Assembly: GCA_964555825.1 (NCBI GenBank)
Contig: CAZKTY010000002.1
Coordinates: 1-32,295, forward strand
From: CAIRYW01 sp964555825
GTDB lineage: Bacteria > Patescibacteriota > Minisyncoccia > Phycocordibacterales > CAIRYW01
Length of the DNA: 32,295 nucleotides
Direction of reading: 5' to 3'
Shown here: positions 1-7,906 of the stretch, in pieces
Layout of the letters: every line of letters begins with the position of its first letter
Position numbering within the stretch: the first letter of the stretch is position 1
The notes under the pieces: model-generated
The model's input: the letters and a program-made list of their open reading frames with translations, nothing else
The model's database searches: none
Told to the model about the DNA's origin: nothing
Made by a program: the position numbers and the translations under genes

Positions 1-1262
1 ACACAGCTCTTAACACAGCTAAAGCGGGATACTTAACACGAAGACTTTTCGTTGCTGCTCAAGACGTTATTATTACAAGTGAAGATTGTGGAACAAAAGA
101 AGGAATAATTCTAAGAAAAGAAACTGCTTCAGGAATTGAATCTCCGATCTCAAAGAGTATCAGAGGAAGGGTTTTGGCAGATGATCTAAAAGATCCTAAG
201 GGAGAAGTTATCTTTCCTAAAGGACATCTTATTACAGATGATTGTGCAGCTATTATTGAGAAAGCTGGTGTAAGCGAGGTATTTGCAAGATCTCCTCTTA
301 CCTGTAAATCGAAAGGTGGGATCTGTGCAAAATGCTACGGATTGGATCTTGGAAGGAATAAATTGATCGATCTAGGAGAAGCTGTTGGTACTGTTGCTGC
401 TCAAGCTATTGGAGAGCCTGGAACACAGCTTACAATGAGAACTTTCCACTCAGGAGGAACCGCTCAGATCGGAGGAGATATTACTCAAGGTTTGCCTAGA
501 GTGGAAGAAGTCTTTGAAAAGAGAAAACCAAAGAATCCTGCAGTAGTTTCAAAGGTTGATGGAGTTGTCTCAGAAGTCATTGAAAGTGGCAAAGAAAAGA
601 AGATCGTTATTCTTCCTGAATTAGAGGACAGAAGCAAAGCAAAAAAAGCTCAAGCTACAGAGTACGAAGTTCACAGACTCAGAATGCCATTAGTTAAGAT
701 CGGAGATAACGTTAAGAAAGGAGATCTTCTAACTGACGGTTCTGCTGACATTGATGACCTATTCAAATATGCAGGAAGAGAAAAAACTGAGAACTATATC
801 ATCTCTGAGATCAAAAAACTTTACGAGCTTCAAGGAGAAGCTGTATCAAGAAAACACATTGAAGTTATTGTTCGTCAGATGTTCTCAAGAATAAAAGTTA
901 AAAAAGCAGGAGATACTGTATTTGCTGAAGGAGCAATAATCGAATGGGGAGAACTTTTTGAGGAGAATGAGAAGATGAAGGAACAAGAGAAAGAAGAAGC
1001 AAAGGCAGAACAGATCGTTCTTGGTATAACAGACGTTTCTCTATCAAGACAAAGCTTCCTTTCTGCATCTTCATTCCAACACACTACAAGAGTGTTGATC
1101 CAGTCAGCTGCTCAAGGTGCTGAGGATAAACTTACTGGTCTTATGGAAAACGTTATCTTGGGAAGATTGATCCCAGCAGGAACAGGATTCAAAGGAAGTG
1201 AAAAATCTAAAATGATAGAAGATCTTCAAGCTACTTATAGAGACGAGGTGCAGGCTGAGTAA
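1..1262 (+). CDS. rpoC: RNA polymerase beta' subunit, 3' part (partial)
   Basis: C-terminal ~419 residues of the largest core RNA polymerase subunit. The frame is open from base 3, so the gene begins upstream of the window; internal TTG or ATG codons are not its start. Four zinc-ligand cysteines are visible: one in EDCGT (about residue 29 of the fragment) and three in TCKSKGGICAKC (about 101, 108, 111), the usual beta' C-terminal zinc site. The trigger-loop region follows immediately (AIGEPGTQLTMRTFHSGG). The rest is the lipoyl-like/SI-type C-terminal part, ending with the conserved jaw and clamp segment (SLSRQSFLSASSFQHTTRVL, then LIPAGTGF). The stop is TAA. dnaG starts 62 bp downstream on the same strand; I see no hairpin terminator between them, so read-through is possible. 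Identity is certain; only the 5' part is missing. Confidence 0.98.
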   Translation, partial: TALNTAKAGYLTRRLFVAAQDVIITSEDCGTKEGIILRKETASGIESPISKSIRGRVLADDLKDPKGEVIFPKGHLITDDCAAIIEKAGVSEVFARSPLTCKSKGGICAKCYGLDLGRNKLIDLGEAVGTVAAQAIGEPGTQLTMRTFHSGGTAQIGGDITQGLPRVEEVFEKRKPKNPAVVSKVDGVVSEVIESGKEKKIVILPELEDRSKAKKAQATEYEVHRLRMPLVKIGDNVKKGDLLTDGSADIDDLFKYAGREKTENYIISEIKKLYELQGEAVSRKHIEVIVRQMFSRIKVKKAGDTVFAEGAIIEWGELFEENEKMKEQEKEEAKAEQIVLGITDVSLSRQSFLSASSFQHTTRVLIQSAAQGAEDKLTGLMENVILGRLIPAGTGFKGSEKSKMIEDLQATYRDEVQAE

Positions 1263-1324
1263 TTAGACAGGTCATAAGTTTTGAAGTTTTTAGTTGTTAA
1301 GTTTTTTTTTGCGACCAAAAAATA

Positions 1325-3004
1325 ATGTCCTCCACAGTTGAAAAAATAAAAGAAAAACTTTCCATCGAAGAAGTGGTAGGTTCCTATATTACTCTTGAAA
1401 AAGCAGGAACCTACCTGAAGGCTAGATGTCCATTTCATCAAGAAAAATCTGCTTCTTTCTTTATCTCTCCAGAACGAAATACTTATTATTGTTTTGGATG
1501 CGGTCAAAAAGGAGATATTTTTTCTTTCATAGAAGAAATGGAAGCTTTGGATTTCTTAGGTGCGCTTAAGATCCTTGCAGAAAGGGCAGGAGTAGAGATA
1601 GAGAAAGAAGATAAAAGAGAAAAGAGTGAGAGAGAAAAACTCTTTGAGATAATGGAAGATGCAACTTCATTCTTTGAGAGGAAACTCCGTGATTCAAAAG
1701 AAGCTCTTATATATTTGAAGGATAGAGGAGTATCAATTGAATCTCTGAAAAAATTTAGAGTTGGTTTTGCTCCAGATGAATGGCATTCTCTTATCGAAAC
1801 ACTAAGAAATAGATGGAATGAGAATGATCTACTTCTTGCAGGTCTGATCAAGAAAGGTCCCAAAGGTAATTACGATACTTTCAGAGGGAGGGTCATGTTC
1901 CCGATCTTTGATGCTAGCGGGAGAACTGTTGCTTTTTCTGGAAGGATCTTAAAGAAGGAAAGTGAAGAAGCAAAATACATAAATAGTCCAGAAACACCGA
2001 TCTTTGAGAAAAGTAAAACTCTTTATGGGATCAATTTTGCAAAGAATTCCATAAGAGAAAAGAAATATGCTGTTCTTGTAGAAGGACAGATGGATCTAGT
2101 AATGAGCCATCAGGCAGGAGTTGATAATGCTGTTGCAACTAGCGGAACGAGTCTTACCTATGATCATTTGACCTATTTGAGAAGAATTACAGATACTTTA
2201 GTGATCTCTTTTGATTCAGATCAGGCTGGGATCAGCGCATCTTTCAGGGCCTCTTTAATGGCTCTCGAAAAGAATTTTTTTGTTAAAGCTTCGGTTATTG
2301 ATTCAGCTAAAGATCCTGCAGACATAGTAAAGTCAGATCCAAAACTTTGGCAAAAGATCGTAGATGAGGCACCGAGTGTCATTGATTATTTTCTTTCTAT
2401 TGCAAAAAAAAGGATAGATGCAAATGAGAGGAACGATGCAGACACGATCTTAAAATCCCAGATACTTCCACTTGTGAGATCTATTGAAAGCTCGATTGAC
2501 CAATCAAGGATATTGAGCAAAGTGAGTCTGGAATTTGGTCTTCCAGAGGGAGCTCTTAGGGATGAGATGAAAAAGATAATCATAGAAGAAACACCCAGCC
2601 CAGCTTTAAAAACAAATAAGGCTCAGAAAGATAGAAGTTATCTGCGCAAAGCTCTTTCTGTTCTATTTGTTATGAGAGAACTAGACAAAAGTAAGGCAGA
2701 TGAGTTTGAGAAAAAGGTTTTAACTCTTGCTGGTCTTCAGACCATTCCTGAAGATGATAAAGAGGAAATATATTTTGAAGGAAAAATGAATTATGGATCA
2801 AATGATCTGGATTTTTATCAAAGGGAAGCACTTTTTATGTTAGAAGACGAAATTTTAAGAGATAGGCTCTCAAGATCAATTGAGAGGTTAAAAAAAGCAG
2901 AAGCAGTAAAAGACAAAGAAGAAGAAAGTCGGCTTCTTCATGAGTTTCAAGAGATCTCCTCTGGTCTGTCAAAGCTTTCAAAAAAATATGATATTATTCG
3001 CTAA
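1325..3004 (+). CDS. dnaG: DNA primase
   Basis: 559 aa, slightly shorter than typical DnaG (about 580-640). It makes the RNA primers for lagging-strand replication. Domain order: N-terminal CHC2 zinc finger with C35, H38, C56 and C59 (CPFH ... YCFGC); catalytic core with the TOPRIM motifs VEGQMD (about 252-257) and FDSDQAG (about 295-301), where the acidic metal-binding residues are intact; then a C-terminal helical helicase-interaction domain (about 430-559) that is poorly conserved. The ATG at 1325 is chosen because the usual N-terminus (VEKIKEKLSIEEVVGSY) starts right after it; no convincing Shine-Dalgarno precedes it. rpoD begins 11 bp downstream, so the two form the classic primase-sigma pair of the macromolecular synthesis operon, here directly behind rpoC. 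Confidence 0.97.
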   Translation: MSSTVEKIKEKLSIEEVVGSYITLEKAGTYLKARCPFHQEKSASFFISPERNTYYCFGCGQKGDIFSFIEEMEALDFLGALKILAERAGVEIEKEDKREKSEREKLFEIMEDATSFFERKLRDSKEALIYLKDRGVSIESLKKFRVGFAPDEWHSLIETLRNRWNENDLLLAGLIKKGPKGNYDTFRGRVMFPIFDASGRTVAFSGRILKKESEEAKYINSPETPIFEKSKTLYGINFAKNSIREKKYAVLVEGQMDLVMSHQAGVDNAVATSGTSLTYDHLTYLRRITDTLVISFDSDQAGISASFRASLMALEKNFFVKASVIDSAKDPADIVKSDPKLWQKIVDEAPSVIDYFLSIAKKRIDANERNDADTILKSQILPLVRSIESSIDQSRILSKVSLEFGLPEGALRDEMKKIIIEETPSPALKTNKAQKDRSYLRKALSVLFVMRELDKSKADEFEKKVLTLAGLQTIPEDDKEEIYFEGKMNYGSNDLDFYQREALFMLEDEILRDRLSRSIERLKKAEAVKDKEEESRLLHEFQEISSGLSKLSKKYDIIR

Positions 3005-3015
3005 TTAAAAAAAAT

Positions 3016-4233
3016 ATGAAAAAAAAGAAAACAACAACAAAAAAAACTCAGGTGAAAAAACAAGTGAAAAAGACCATAAAAAAAGCTGTAAAGAAGGTTG
3101 TTAAGACCAAGGAAAAAAAGGTCTTAAAAAGTAAGAAGCCTGTTAAGATCTCTGCTGCAAAAAAAAGTGAAGAGACAGAAAAGAAGGCTGTTCTTCTTAT
3201 TGCAAAAGGAAAAGAACGAGGTTTTATAACATACGATGAGATCTTGAAAAGTTTTCCAACAGTGGAAGACGATGTTGTTTTCTTGGATTCACTATATGAA
3301 AGACTAACAACTAGTGGCATTGATATTCTCGAAGGAGGAGGTTTCCTTGACATAAAGACAAATGACGAAGATTTTTTGAAAAAATACGGAAGCAAGAGAG
3401 AGAATTACGATTCCATTCAAATGTATCTTAAGGAGATAGGGCAGTATCCTTTGATCCATGCGGCTGAAGAGAAAGATCTTGCAAAGAGAATTCAGAATGG
3501 TGACGAAGAGGCAAAGAACCTTCTGGCTAAAGCGAATCTTCGTCTTGTTGTATCAATTGCTAAAAAATATGTAGGAAGAAGTCCTGATCTAACTTTGTTA
3601 GACCTTATTCAAGAGGGAAATCTCGGTCTTTTCAAAGCTGTAGATAAATTCGACTGGACAAAAGGGTATAAATTCTCAACTTATGCTACTTGGTGGATCA
3701 GACAATCTATTACCCGTGCTCTTGCAGATCAATCAAGAACAATTCGTGTACCTGTTCACATGGTTGAGACGATCGCAAAATATAAACAGGTTGTCAGAAG
3801 ACTTAGTCAGGATCTAGGAAGAGATCCAATGCCAGAAGAGATCGCCGTTGAGATGGGACTTGATGTTGATAAGATCTATCAGATCGAAAAGATCGATCAG
3901 ACAACAGTCTCTCTTGATACTCCTGTTGGAGATGATGGAGATGAGAAAACTACATATGGAGATTTTATTGCTGACGACAAGATCCCTTCCCCAGATCAAG
4001 ATTCCTCACAGAGGATTCTCAAAGATCAAGTTGGTCAGATACTGAATGATCTATCAGAAAAAGAAAGAAGAATACTCGAGATGAGACATGGACTTTTGGA
4101 TGGTATCCAGCACACTCTTGAAGAAGTAGGGAAGACCTTTGCAGTGACCCGAGAAAGGATCCGACAAATTGAAGCTAAGGCTCTAGAAAAGATCCGCTTG
4201 CATGATAATGTTGCAAGACTTAAGAACTATTAA
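3016..4233 (+). CDS. rpoD: Primary RNA polymerase sigma-70 factor
   Basis: 405 aa housekeeping sigma factor. Residues 1 to about 55 form a very lysine/threonine-rich tail (KKKKTTTKKTQVKKQVKK and onward). A region 1.1-like segment follows (about 55-110: FITYDEILKSFPTVEDDVVF). Region 1.2 (about 136-160: MYLKEIGQYPLI) leads into region 2 with the core-binding and -10-recognition motifs (DLIQEGNLGLFKAVDKFDW, YKFSTYATWWIRQSITRA). Region 3 and region 4 end with the helix-turn-helix TLEEVGKTFAVTRERIRQIE, which reads the -35 box. All determinants for TTGACA/TATAAT recognition are present. The ATG lies 11 bp after the dnaG stop, so the genes are co-transcribed. The first codons sit in A-rich homopolymer runs, so a start a few codons later cannot be excluded. 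The lysine tail is the only unusual feature. Confidence 0.97.
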   Translation: MKKKKTTTKKTQVKKQVKKTIKKAVKKVVKTKEKKVLKSKKPVKISAAKKSEETEKKAVLLIAKGKERGFITYDEILKSFPTVEDDVVFLDSLYERLTTSGIDILEGGGFLDIKTNDEDFLKKYGSKRENYDSIQMYLKEIGQYPLIHAAEEKDLAKRIQNGDEEAKNLLAKANLRLVVSIAKKYVGRSPDLTLLDLIQEGNLGLFKAVDKFDWTKGYKFSTYATWWIRQSITRALADQSRTIRVPVHMVETIAKYKQVVRRLSQDLGRDPMPEEIAVEMGLDVDKIYQIEKIDQTTVSLDTPVGDDGDEKTTYGDFIADDKIPSPDQDSSQRILKDQVGQILNDLSEKERRILEMRHGLLDGIQHTLEEVGKTFAVTRERIRQIEAKALEKIRLHDNVARLKNY

Positions 4234-4250
4234 GATTTCTTGACTACATT

Positions 4251-4357
4251 CCAAGATTTGCTAGTCTTGGCGGTAGAATGAATATAAATCCAGAGATCTG
4301 TTGTTTCCAAAAGGTGGAAAATAATGAAGGGTATCCTGGAGGAGGAGGTTGTTCCAG
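4251..4357 (+). other. Cluster of small hairpins, possible structured leader RNA
   Basis: Three stem-loops follow in quick succession after rpoD: CCAAGA/TCTTGG (4251-4256 with 4265-4270, 8-nt loop), TTTCCA/TGGAAA (4304-4309 with 4315-4320, loop AAAGG), and CTGGA/TCCAG (4336-4340 with 4353-4357). None is followed by a T-run, so they are not ordinary terminators. The interval overlaps the 5' end of the next reading frame. By hand count, G+C is about 47% in 4321-4440, against about 40% in stretches of rpoD. It matches no RNA family I recognise (not RNase P, tmRNA or SRP RNA). Confidence 0.25.
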
Positions 4358-4868
4358 TCAATACCAGCAAAGTAGCAGGATGTATCTTGCACTGCCAACT
4401 CACGAAGGAAGCGGGATTGTCTATTCAAGGAAGCAGCGTTCCGAATTATCAGAAGAGGAAGGAATGTCTGAGGGACGTATGTGGATCGAGCGTAAGTTGA
4501 CCATGACTCGACTTGCATTTGCTGCTGCAGTTTTCAATTCACTCTCTTTGTGGAATGATTGTGGGACTTTCTACATGATCAACGGGAGTAGTCCTTACAT
4601 GAACAAGTTTCGAGGTGCTGTGGTAATTGCTGATGATACTCTGCCTTGTTTGGAGATAGAAATTCTGAAAGAAAAAGGCTTTGAACTTTTTGGAAAGAGA
4701 GATGAGAAAAAAAGATTGGTCATCTCGCTTTTGTCTTTTTCTAAAAAAGCTTGGGAGATCATCCTAAATGAAGGGATGATATGTCTGCCGGAAAGTCTTG
4801 GCAGTCAACTCGATCTTTTTCAGGGAGAATTTTCGAGCTATCAAAACCAACTAAAAACTGGTTATTAA
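4278..4868 (+). CDS. Hypothetical protein of unknown function
   Basis: 196 aa reading frame, not recognised. No transmembrane segment, signal peptide or catalytic motif stands out. The N-terminal third is rich in Gly, Ser and Cys (GYPGGGGCSSQYQQ) and uses CGT/CGA arginine codons unusual for the window. The C-terminal part (from about residue 110) has the composition of a normal soluble protein, for example LCLEIEI-like and EKKRLVISLLSFSKKAW stretches, and returns to about 32% G+C. The start is uncertain: ATG 4278 gives the longest frame, but ATG 4464 and ATG 4479 have purine-rich upstream sequence (GAGGAAGGA; GAGGGACGT) and could be the real start behind a structured leader. A good rho-independent terminator directly follows the stop, supporting a transcribed unit. 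It sits between rpoD and a helicase-nuclease gene, which gives no functional hint. Confidence 0.55.
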   Translation: MNINPEICCFQKVENNEGYPGGGGCSSQYQQSSRMYLALPTHEGSGIVYSRKQRSELSEEEGMSEGRMWIERKLTMTRLAFAAAVFNSLSLWNDCGTFYMINGSSPYMNKFRGAVVIADDTLPCLEIEILKEKGFELFGKRDEKKRLVISLLSFSKKAWEIILNEGMICLPESLGSQLDLFQGEFSSYQNQLKTGY

Positions 4869-4870
4869 TA

Positions 4871-4896
4871 TGGACTGTAAAAGGTCCAATTTTTTA
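4871..4896 (+). terminator. Rho-independent terminator after the 196-aa gene
   Basis: TGGAC/GTCCA stem (4871-4875 with 4884-4888) and an 8-nt loop, followed by ATTTTTTA. It starts 2 bp after the stop codon and separates the rpoD-side transcript from the helicase gene. Confidence 0.7.
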
Positions 4897-4921
4897 TAAA
4901 AGGTAAGTTTATTTTTAAGAT
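4893..4921 (+). promoter_or_regulatory. Candidate promoter of the helicase-nuclease gene
   Basis: TTTATA (4893-4898), 17-bp spacer, TAAGAT (4916-4921); the ATG at 4930 is 8 bp after the -10 box. The -35 overlaps the T-run of the preceding terminator. Both boxes are only moderate matches, but the short -10-to-ATG distance recurs elsewhere in the window. Confidence 0.3.
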
Positions 4922-4929
4922 ATGAGATA

Positions 4930-7857
4930 ATGTGCTCAATGAAAGACGAGAAATTCTTAGAAAAATACAAAAGTCTCACTGCAGAGCAAAAGGAGGCTGT
5001 AGATGCCATAGAAGGGCCTGTAATGGTCATAGCTGGGCCTGGAACTGGCAAGACGACCATTCTTACTTTACGCATTGCAAACATTTTACGCCTGACAGAT
5101 ACGCCTCCGTCTGGCATATTGGCCATTACTTTTACCGACTCAGGTGTTAAGGCTATAAAGAATAATCTAAGAAAGATAATAGGAAGCAGGGCTGATGAGA
5201 TCAGGGTCAATACATTTCATAGTTTTGCTTCATCTTTGATCTCTGAATATCAGGAACATTTCGTACATTTGGATCGTTCTGAACAAATAACTGAGATAGA
5301 AAGTGAAGACCTAATAAAAAAGATCCTAGAAAAAAAAGAGTTTGTGCCTTTAAGACCTTTAGGAAAACCAGAATTTTATATTAGATCTATTATCCATACG
5401 ATAAGTGAATCAAAAAGAGGCAACGAGAGTCCAGAGAAGGTCATGAATTTTGCAAAAGAAAAGATCGAGGAAATAAAAAATGATGAGAGTTCGATCTCTA
5501 CCAGAGGTGAAAGCAAAGGAGGATTAAAAGCAGACGCAAAAAAAATAATTGAAAAATGTGAAAAGACGATGTTGTTCTCTAAGGTATATTCTGAGTATGA
5601 AGAGCTCAAGAAGGGATCAAATAAGATAGATTACGATGATCTGATCACTGAACTTCTTTATGCATTGAAGAACGATAAGCTTTTTTTACAGCTTATTCAG
5701 GAAAAATTCTTATATATCTTAGTCGATGAGCATCAAGATACGAATGATGCTCAGAATGAGATCATCTCACTTATTGCTAATTTTTTTGATAATCCGAATG
5801 TGTTCATTGTTGGAGATGAAAAACAGGCGATCTACCGTTTTCAAGGTGCTTCGGTCTCAAACTTTCTACGTTTTGAAAAGGCTTGGAAAGATATGAAAGT
5901 CATTGCTCTTGAAGATAATTTTCGTTCGCATCAGCATATTCTTGATGCCAGTTTTGAGATGATAGAGAACAATTATAAAGAGGGTGAACATATGAAACTC
6001 AGGATAAAGCTCAGGGGGCATAGAGATGATCCAAAGCCTATAGATGTTGTTTCTATTCCAGATATTTTTTCAGCAGAAGAGTATCTAAGTAAAGAAATAG
6101 ATCAGATCCTAAAAAAAGAACCAGGAGCTACTATTGCGATAATCACTAGAAAAAATAAAGATCTAGAGGAGATGATCAAAGCTTTGTCCGAGAGAGGAAT
6201 AAAGGTTTCGTCAGAAAGGATCATTAATATCTTCTCTCATCCTATTGGTCTTATATTTTTTTCTTTGATCGAATTCTTGAGTGATCCTTCCAAAATAGAA
6301 TTACTTAGTAAGACAATAGCTGCTGGACTTTGGAACTTAGATCTTGAAGGGGAAGTTGAAGTGATCAGGTCACTTAAGACAAATAATTTTGAAAAGATAG
6401 AAAAGATCATTCCTGAATTAAAAGATATAAGGAAAAACATAATAGACGATGATCCAATAAATTTTTTAATAGAGGTGGTCAAATTGTCTGGGTTCGAAGA
6501 GATAATAGCAAGGGATCCAAGTTTTGTTGAAGTTTGGAGAGGAATAATTTCCTTGTCAGAACAGATAATAAGACAGGGAGATATTAGTAGTCCTCAAGTT
6601 CTGATGGAAAATTTGATCTCATATAAGAGTTCTGCCGAAGATAAAAGTGTTAAAGTATCAATTGGATCACCTGAAACACATGTTCTTGGAATGACGGCTC
6701 ACGGAAGCAAAGGACAAGAATTTGATTATGTTTTTATTCCATATGCTACAGAAGAAGCTTGGATCAGTAAAAGGCACTCTGAGTATTTTATTATTCCTGA
6801 AGTTGTAAAAGAGGAAGACGAAGATATCAAAGATATCCGCAGGTTGTTCTATGTTGCATTAACTAGAGCAAAGAAACATGTCTCGTTGATCGTCCCAGAA
6901 AAAAACAAAGATGAAAAACTCTTAACACCTCTTCGATTCATCGCTGAATTGAATAAGGGATCAATAAAAGAAAGATCAATGCCTCAGATTCCAAATGATC
7001 TTGTCTCAAAGATAGATCCACAAAGACAAAATAATGAAAAGATCATAGATCATACAAAGAAGGTCCTTGTAGATAGCGGTCTATCTGTCACTGCTTTGAA
7101 CCACTTCTTAAGATGTCCAAGTGAGTTCATTTGGAAGAGTATATTAAAAGTCCCAGAAGGTCCGAATGCATCATCTGAGAAAGGAAATGCGATGCACAAA
7201 GCTTTTGATCAAATCTGGAAGTCTTCAAAAAGAGATGAGATATCGGTAGAAAGAATAATTAAAGATGAGGTCACTAAATACGTTAGTAATTCTTTGTTGC
7301 CCAATTTTGAGAAAGAAGCTGTTATTGATGAACTCTTGAAAAATGCTCCAAAAGTTGCACATAGTCTCATAGGTCATTTGAATACTGATGGCGAGGTTCA
7401 TGCAGAAGAATGGAGTGAAAGTACTTTTAATGGAAATTGGGGTGATGACAAGATATTGATCCCAATACACGGAAAGTTAGATGCTGTTATTCTCAAGGAA
7501 AATGAGGTTTTGATATTTGATTATAAAACTAAGGGAAAAATGAGTATCAATGAGATAAAAGGTAATACAAAGAGTTCGAATGGTGATTATTTCCGTCAGC
7601 TGGTATTTTATAAGCTACTTTTGATAGATGATCCTAGGTCTTTAGGAAAAAATATCATTCCTGCTTTGGTGTTTTTAACTCCAGATGAAAAGGGTAGATG
7701 TGCAATCGAAAGTTTTCAGATCCTAGATACTGATATTGATAAAATAAAAGAAAATATCCAGTCTCTTATTGATTCGGTCTGGTCGGGTAAGATCCTAGAA
7801 AAAAAATGTGATGATCCTGATTGTGAGTACTGCAGATTAAGAGATATCTGGAAATAA
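4930..7857 (+). CDS. UvrD/PcrA-like SF1 helicase fused to RecB-like Fe-S nuclease
   Basis: 975 aa. It is predicted to unwind and process DNA ends in repair, in the manner of AddAB/RecB single-chain relatives. Helicase motifs in order: Q motif (LTAEQKEAVDAI, about 17-28), Walker A AGPGTGKTT (about 35-43), Walker B VDEHQDT (about 265), motif III GDEKQAIYRFQGA (about 295-307), motif IV NFRSHQHI (about 330), motif V TAHGSKGQEFD (about 589) and motif VI RRLFYVALTRAKKH (about 638-650). The C-terminal PD-(D/E)XK nuclease has a PDDEXK_1-type core (KLDAVI, then VLIFDYKTK, about 850-868). Four cysteines bracket it: C729 in LRCPSEF and C960, C965, C968 at the end (CDDPDCEYC), the layout of the AddB/Cas4 4Fe-4S site. 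Start is ATG 4930; ATG 4939 is an alternative. Partner subunits are not nearby. The helicase-nuclease assignment is secure; the exact pathway is inference. Confidence 0.93.
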   Translation: MCSMKDEKFLEKYKSLTAEQKEAVDAIEGPVMVIAGPGTGKTTILTLRIANILRLTDTPPSGILAITFTDSGVKAIKNNLRKIIGSRADEIRVNTFHSFASSLISEYQEHFVHLDRSEQITEIESEDLIKKILEKKEFVPLRPLGKPEFYIRSIIHTISESKRGNESPEKVMNFAKEKIEEIKNDESSISTRGESKGGLKADAKKIIEKCEKTMLFSKVYSEYEELKKGSNKIDYDDLITELLYALKNDKLFLQLIQEKFLYILVDEHQDTNDAQNEIISLIANFFDNPNVFIVGDEKQAIYRFQGASVSNFLRFEKAWKDMKVIALEDNFRSHQHILDASFEMIENNYKEGEHMKLRIKLRGHRDDPKPIDVVSIPDIFSAEEYLSKEIDQILKKEPGATIAIITRKNKDLEEMIKALSERGIKVSSERIINIFSHPIGLIFFSLIEFLSDPSKIELLSKTIAAGLWNLDLEGEVEVIRSLKTNNFEKIEKIIPELKDIRKNIIDDDPINFLIEVVKLSGFEEIIARDPSFVEVWRGIISLSEQIIRQGDISSPQVLMENLISYKSSAEDKSVKVSIGSPETHVLGMTAHGSKGQEFDYVFIPYATEEAWISKRHSEYFIIPEVVKEEDEDIKDIRRLFYVALTRAKKHVSLIVPEKNKDEKLLTPLRFIAELNKGSIKERSMPQIPNDLVSKIDPQRQNNEKIIDHTKKVLVDSGLSVTALNHFLRCPSEFIWKSILKVPEGPNASSEKGNAMHKAFDQIWKSSKRDEISVERIIKDEVTKYVSNSLLPNFEKEAVIDELLKNAPKVAHSLIGHLNTDGEVHAEEWSESTFNGNWGDDKILIPIHGKLDAVILKENEVLIFDYKTKGKMSINEIKGNTKSSNGDYFRQLVFYKLLLIDDPRSLGKNIIPALVFLTPDEKGRCAIESFQILDTDIDKIKENIQSLIDSVWSGKILEKKCDDPDCEYCRLRDIWK

Positions 7858-7860
7858 ATA

Positions 7861-7886
7861 AAAAAGGGGCTTTCAGCCCCTTTTTT
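7861..7886. terminator. Bidirectional rho-independent terminator
   Basis: GGGGCT/AGCCCC stem (7866-7871 with 7875-7880), TTC loop, with A5 before and T6 after. It is therefore functional on both strands, between the converging helicase and DsbA-like genes. Confidence 0.9.
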
Positions 7887-7906
7887 ATTTACCAAGTTTT
7901 ATTTTC

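Noticed and set aside
1263..1324. Terminator between rpoC and dnaG, suggested by a T9 run
   Set aside because: No stem precedes the T-run.
4280..4480. Signal-recognition-particle RNA, suggested by GAAGGAAGC and AAGGAAGCAGCG
   Set aside because: The conserved TCAGG-GGAA-AGCAG helix does not form around these words, and no long flanking stem is present.
4261..4518. 85-codon minus-strand frame opposite the 196-aa gene
   Set aside because: It overlaps the plus-strand frame, shows no family motif and has no promoter or terminator of its own.
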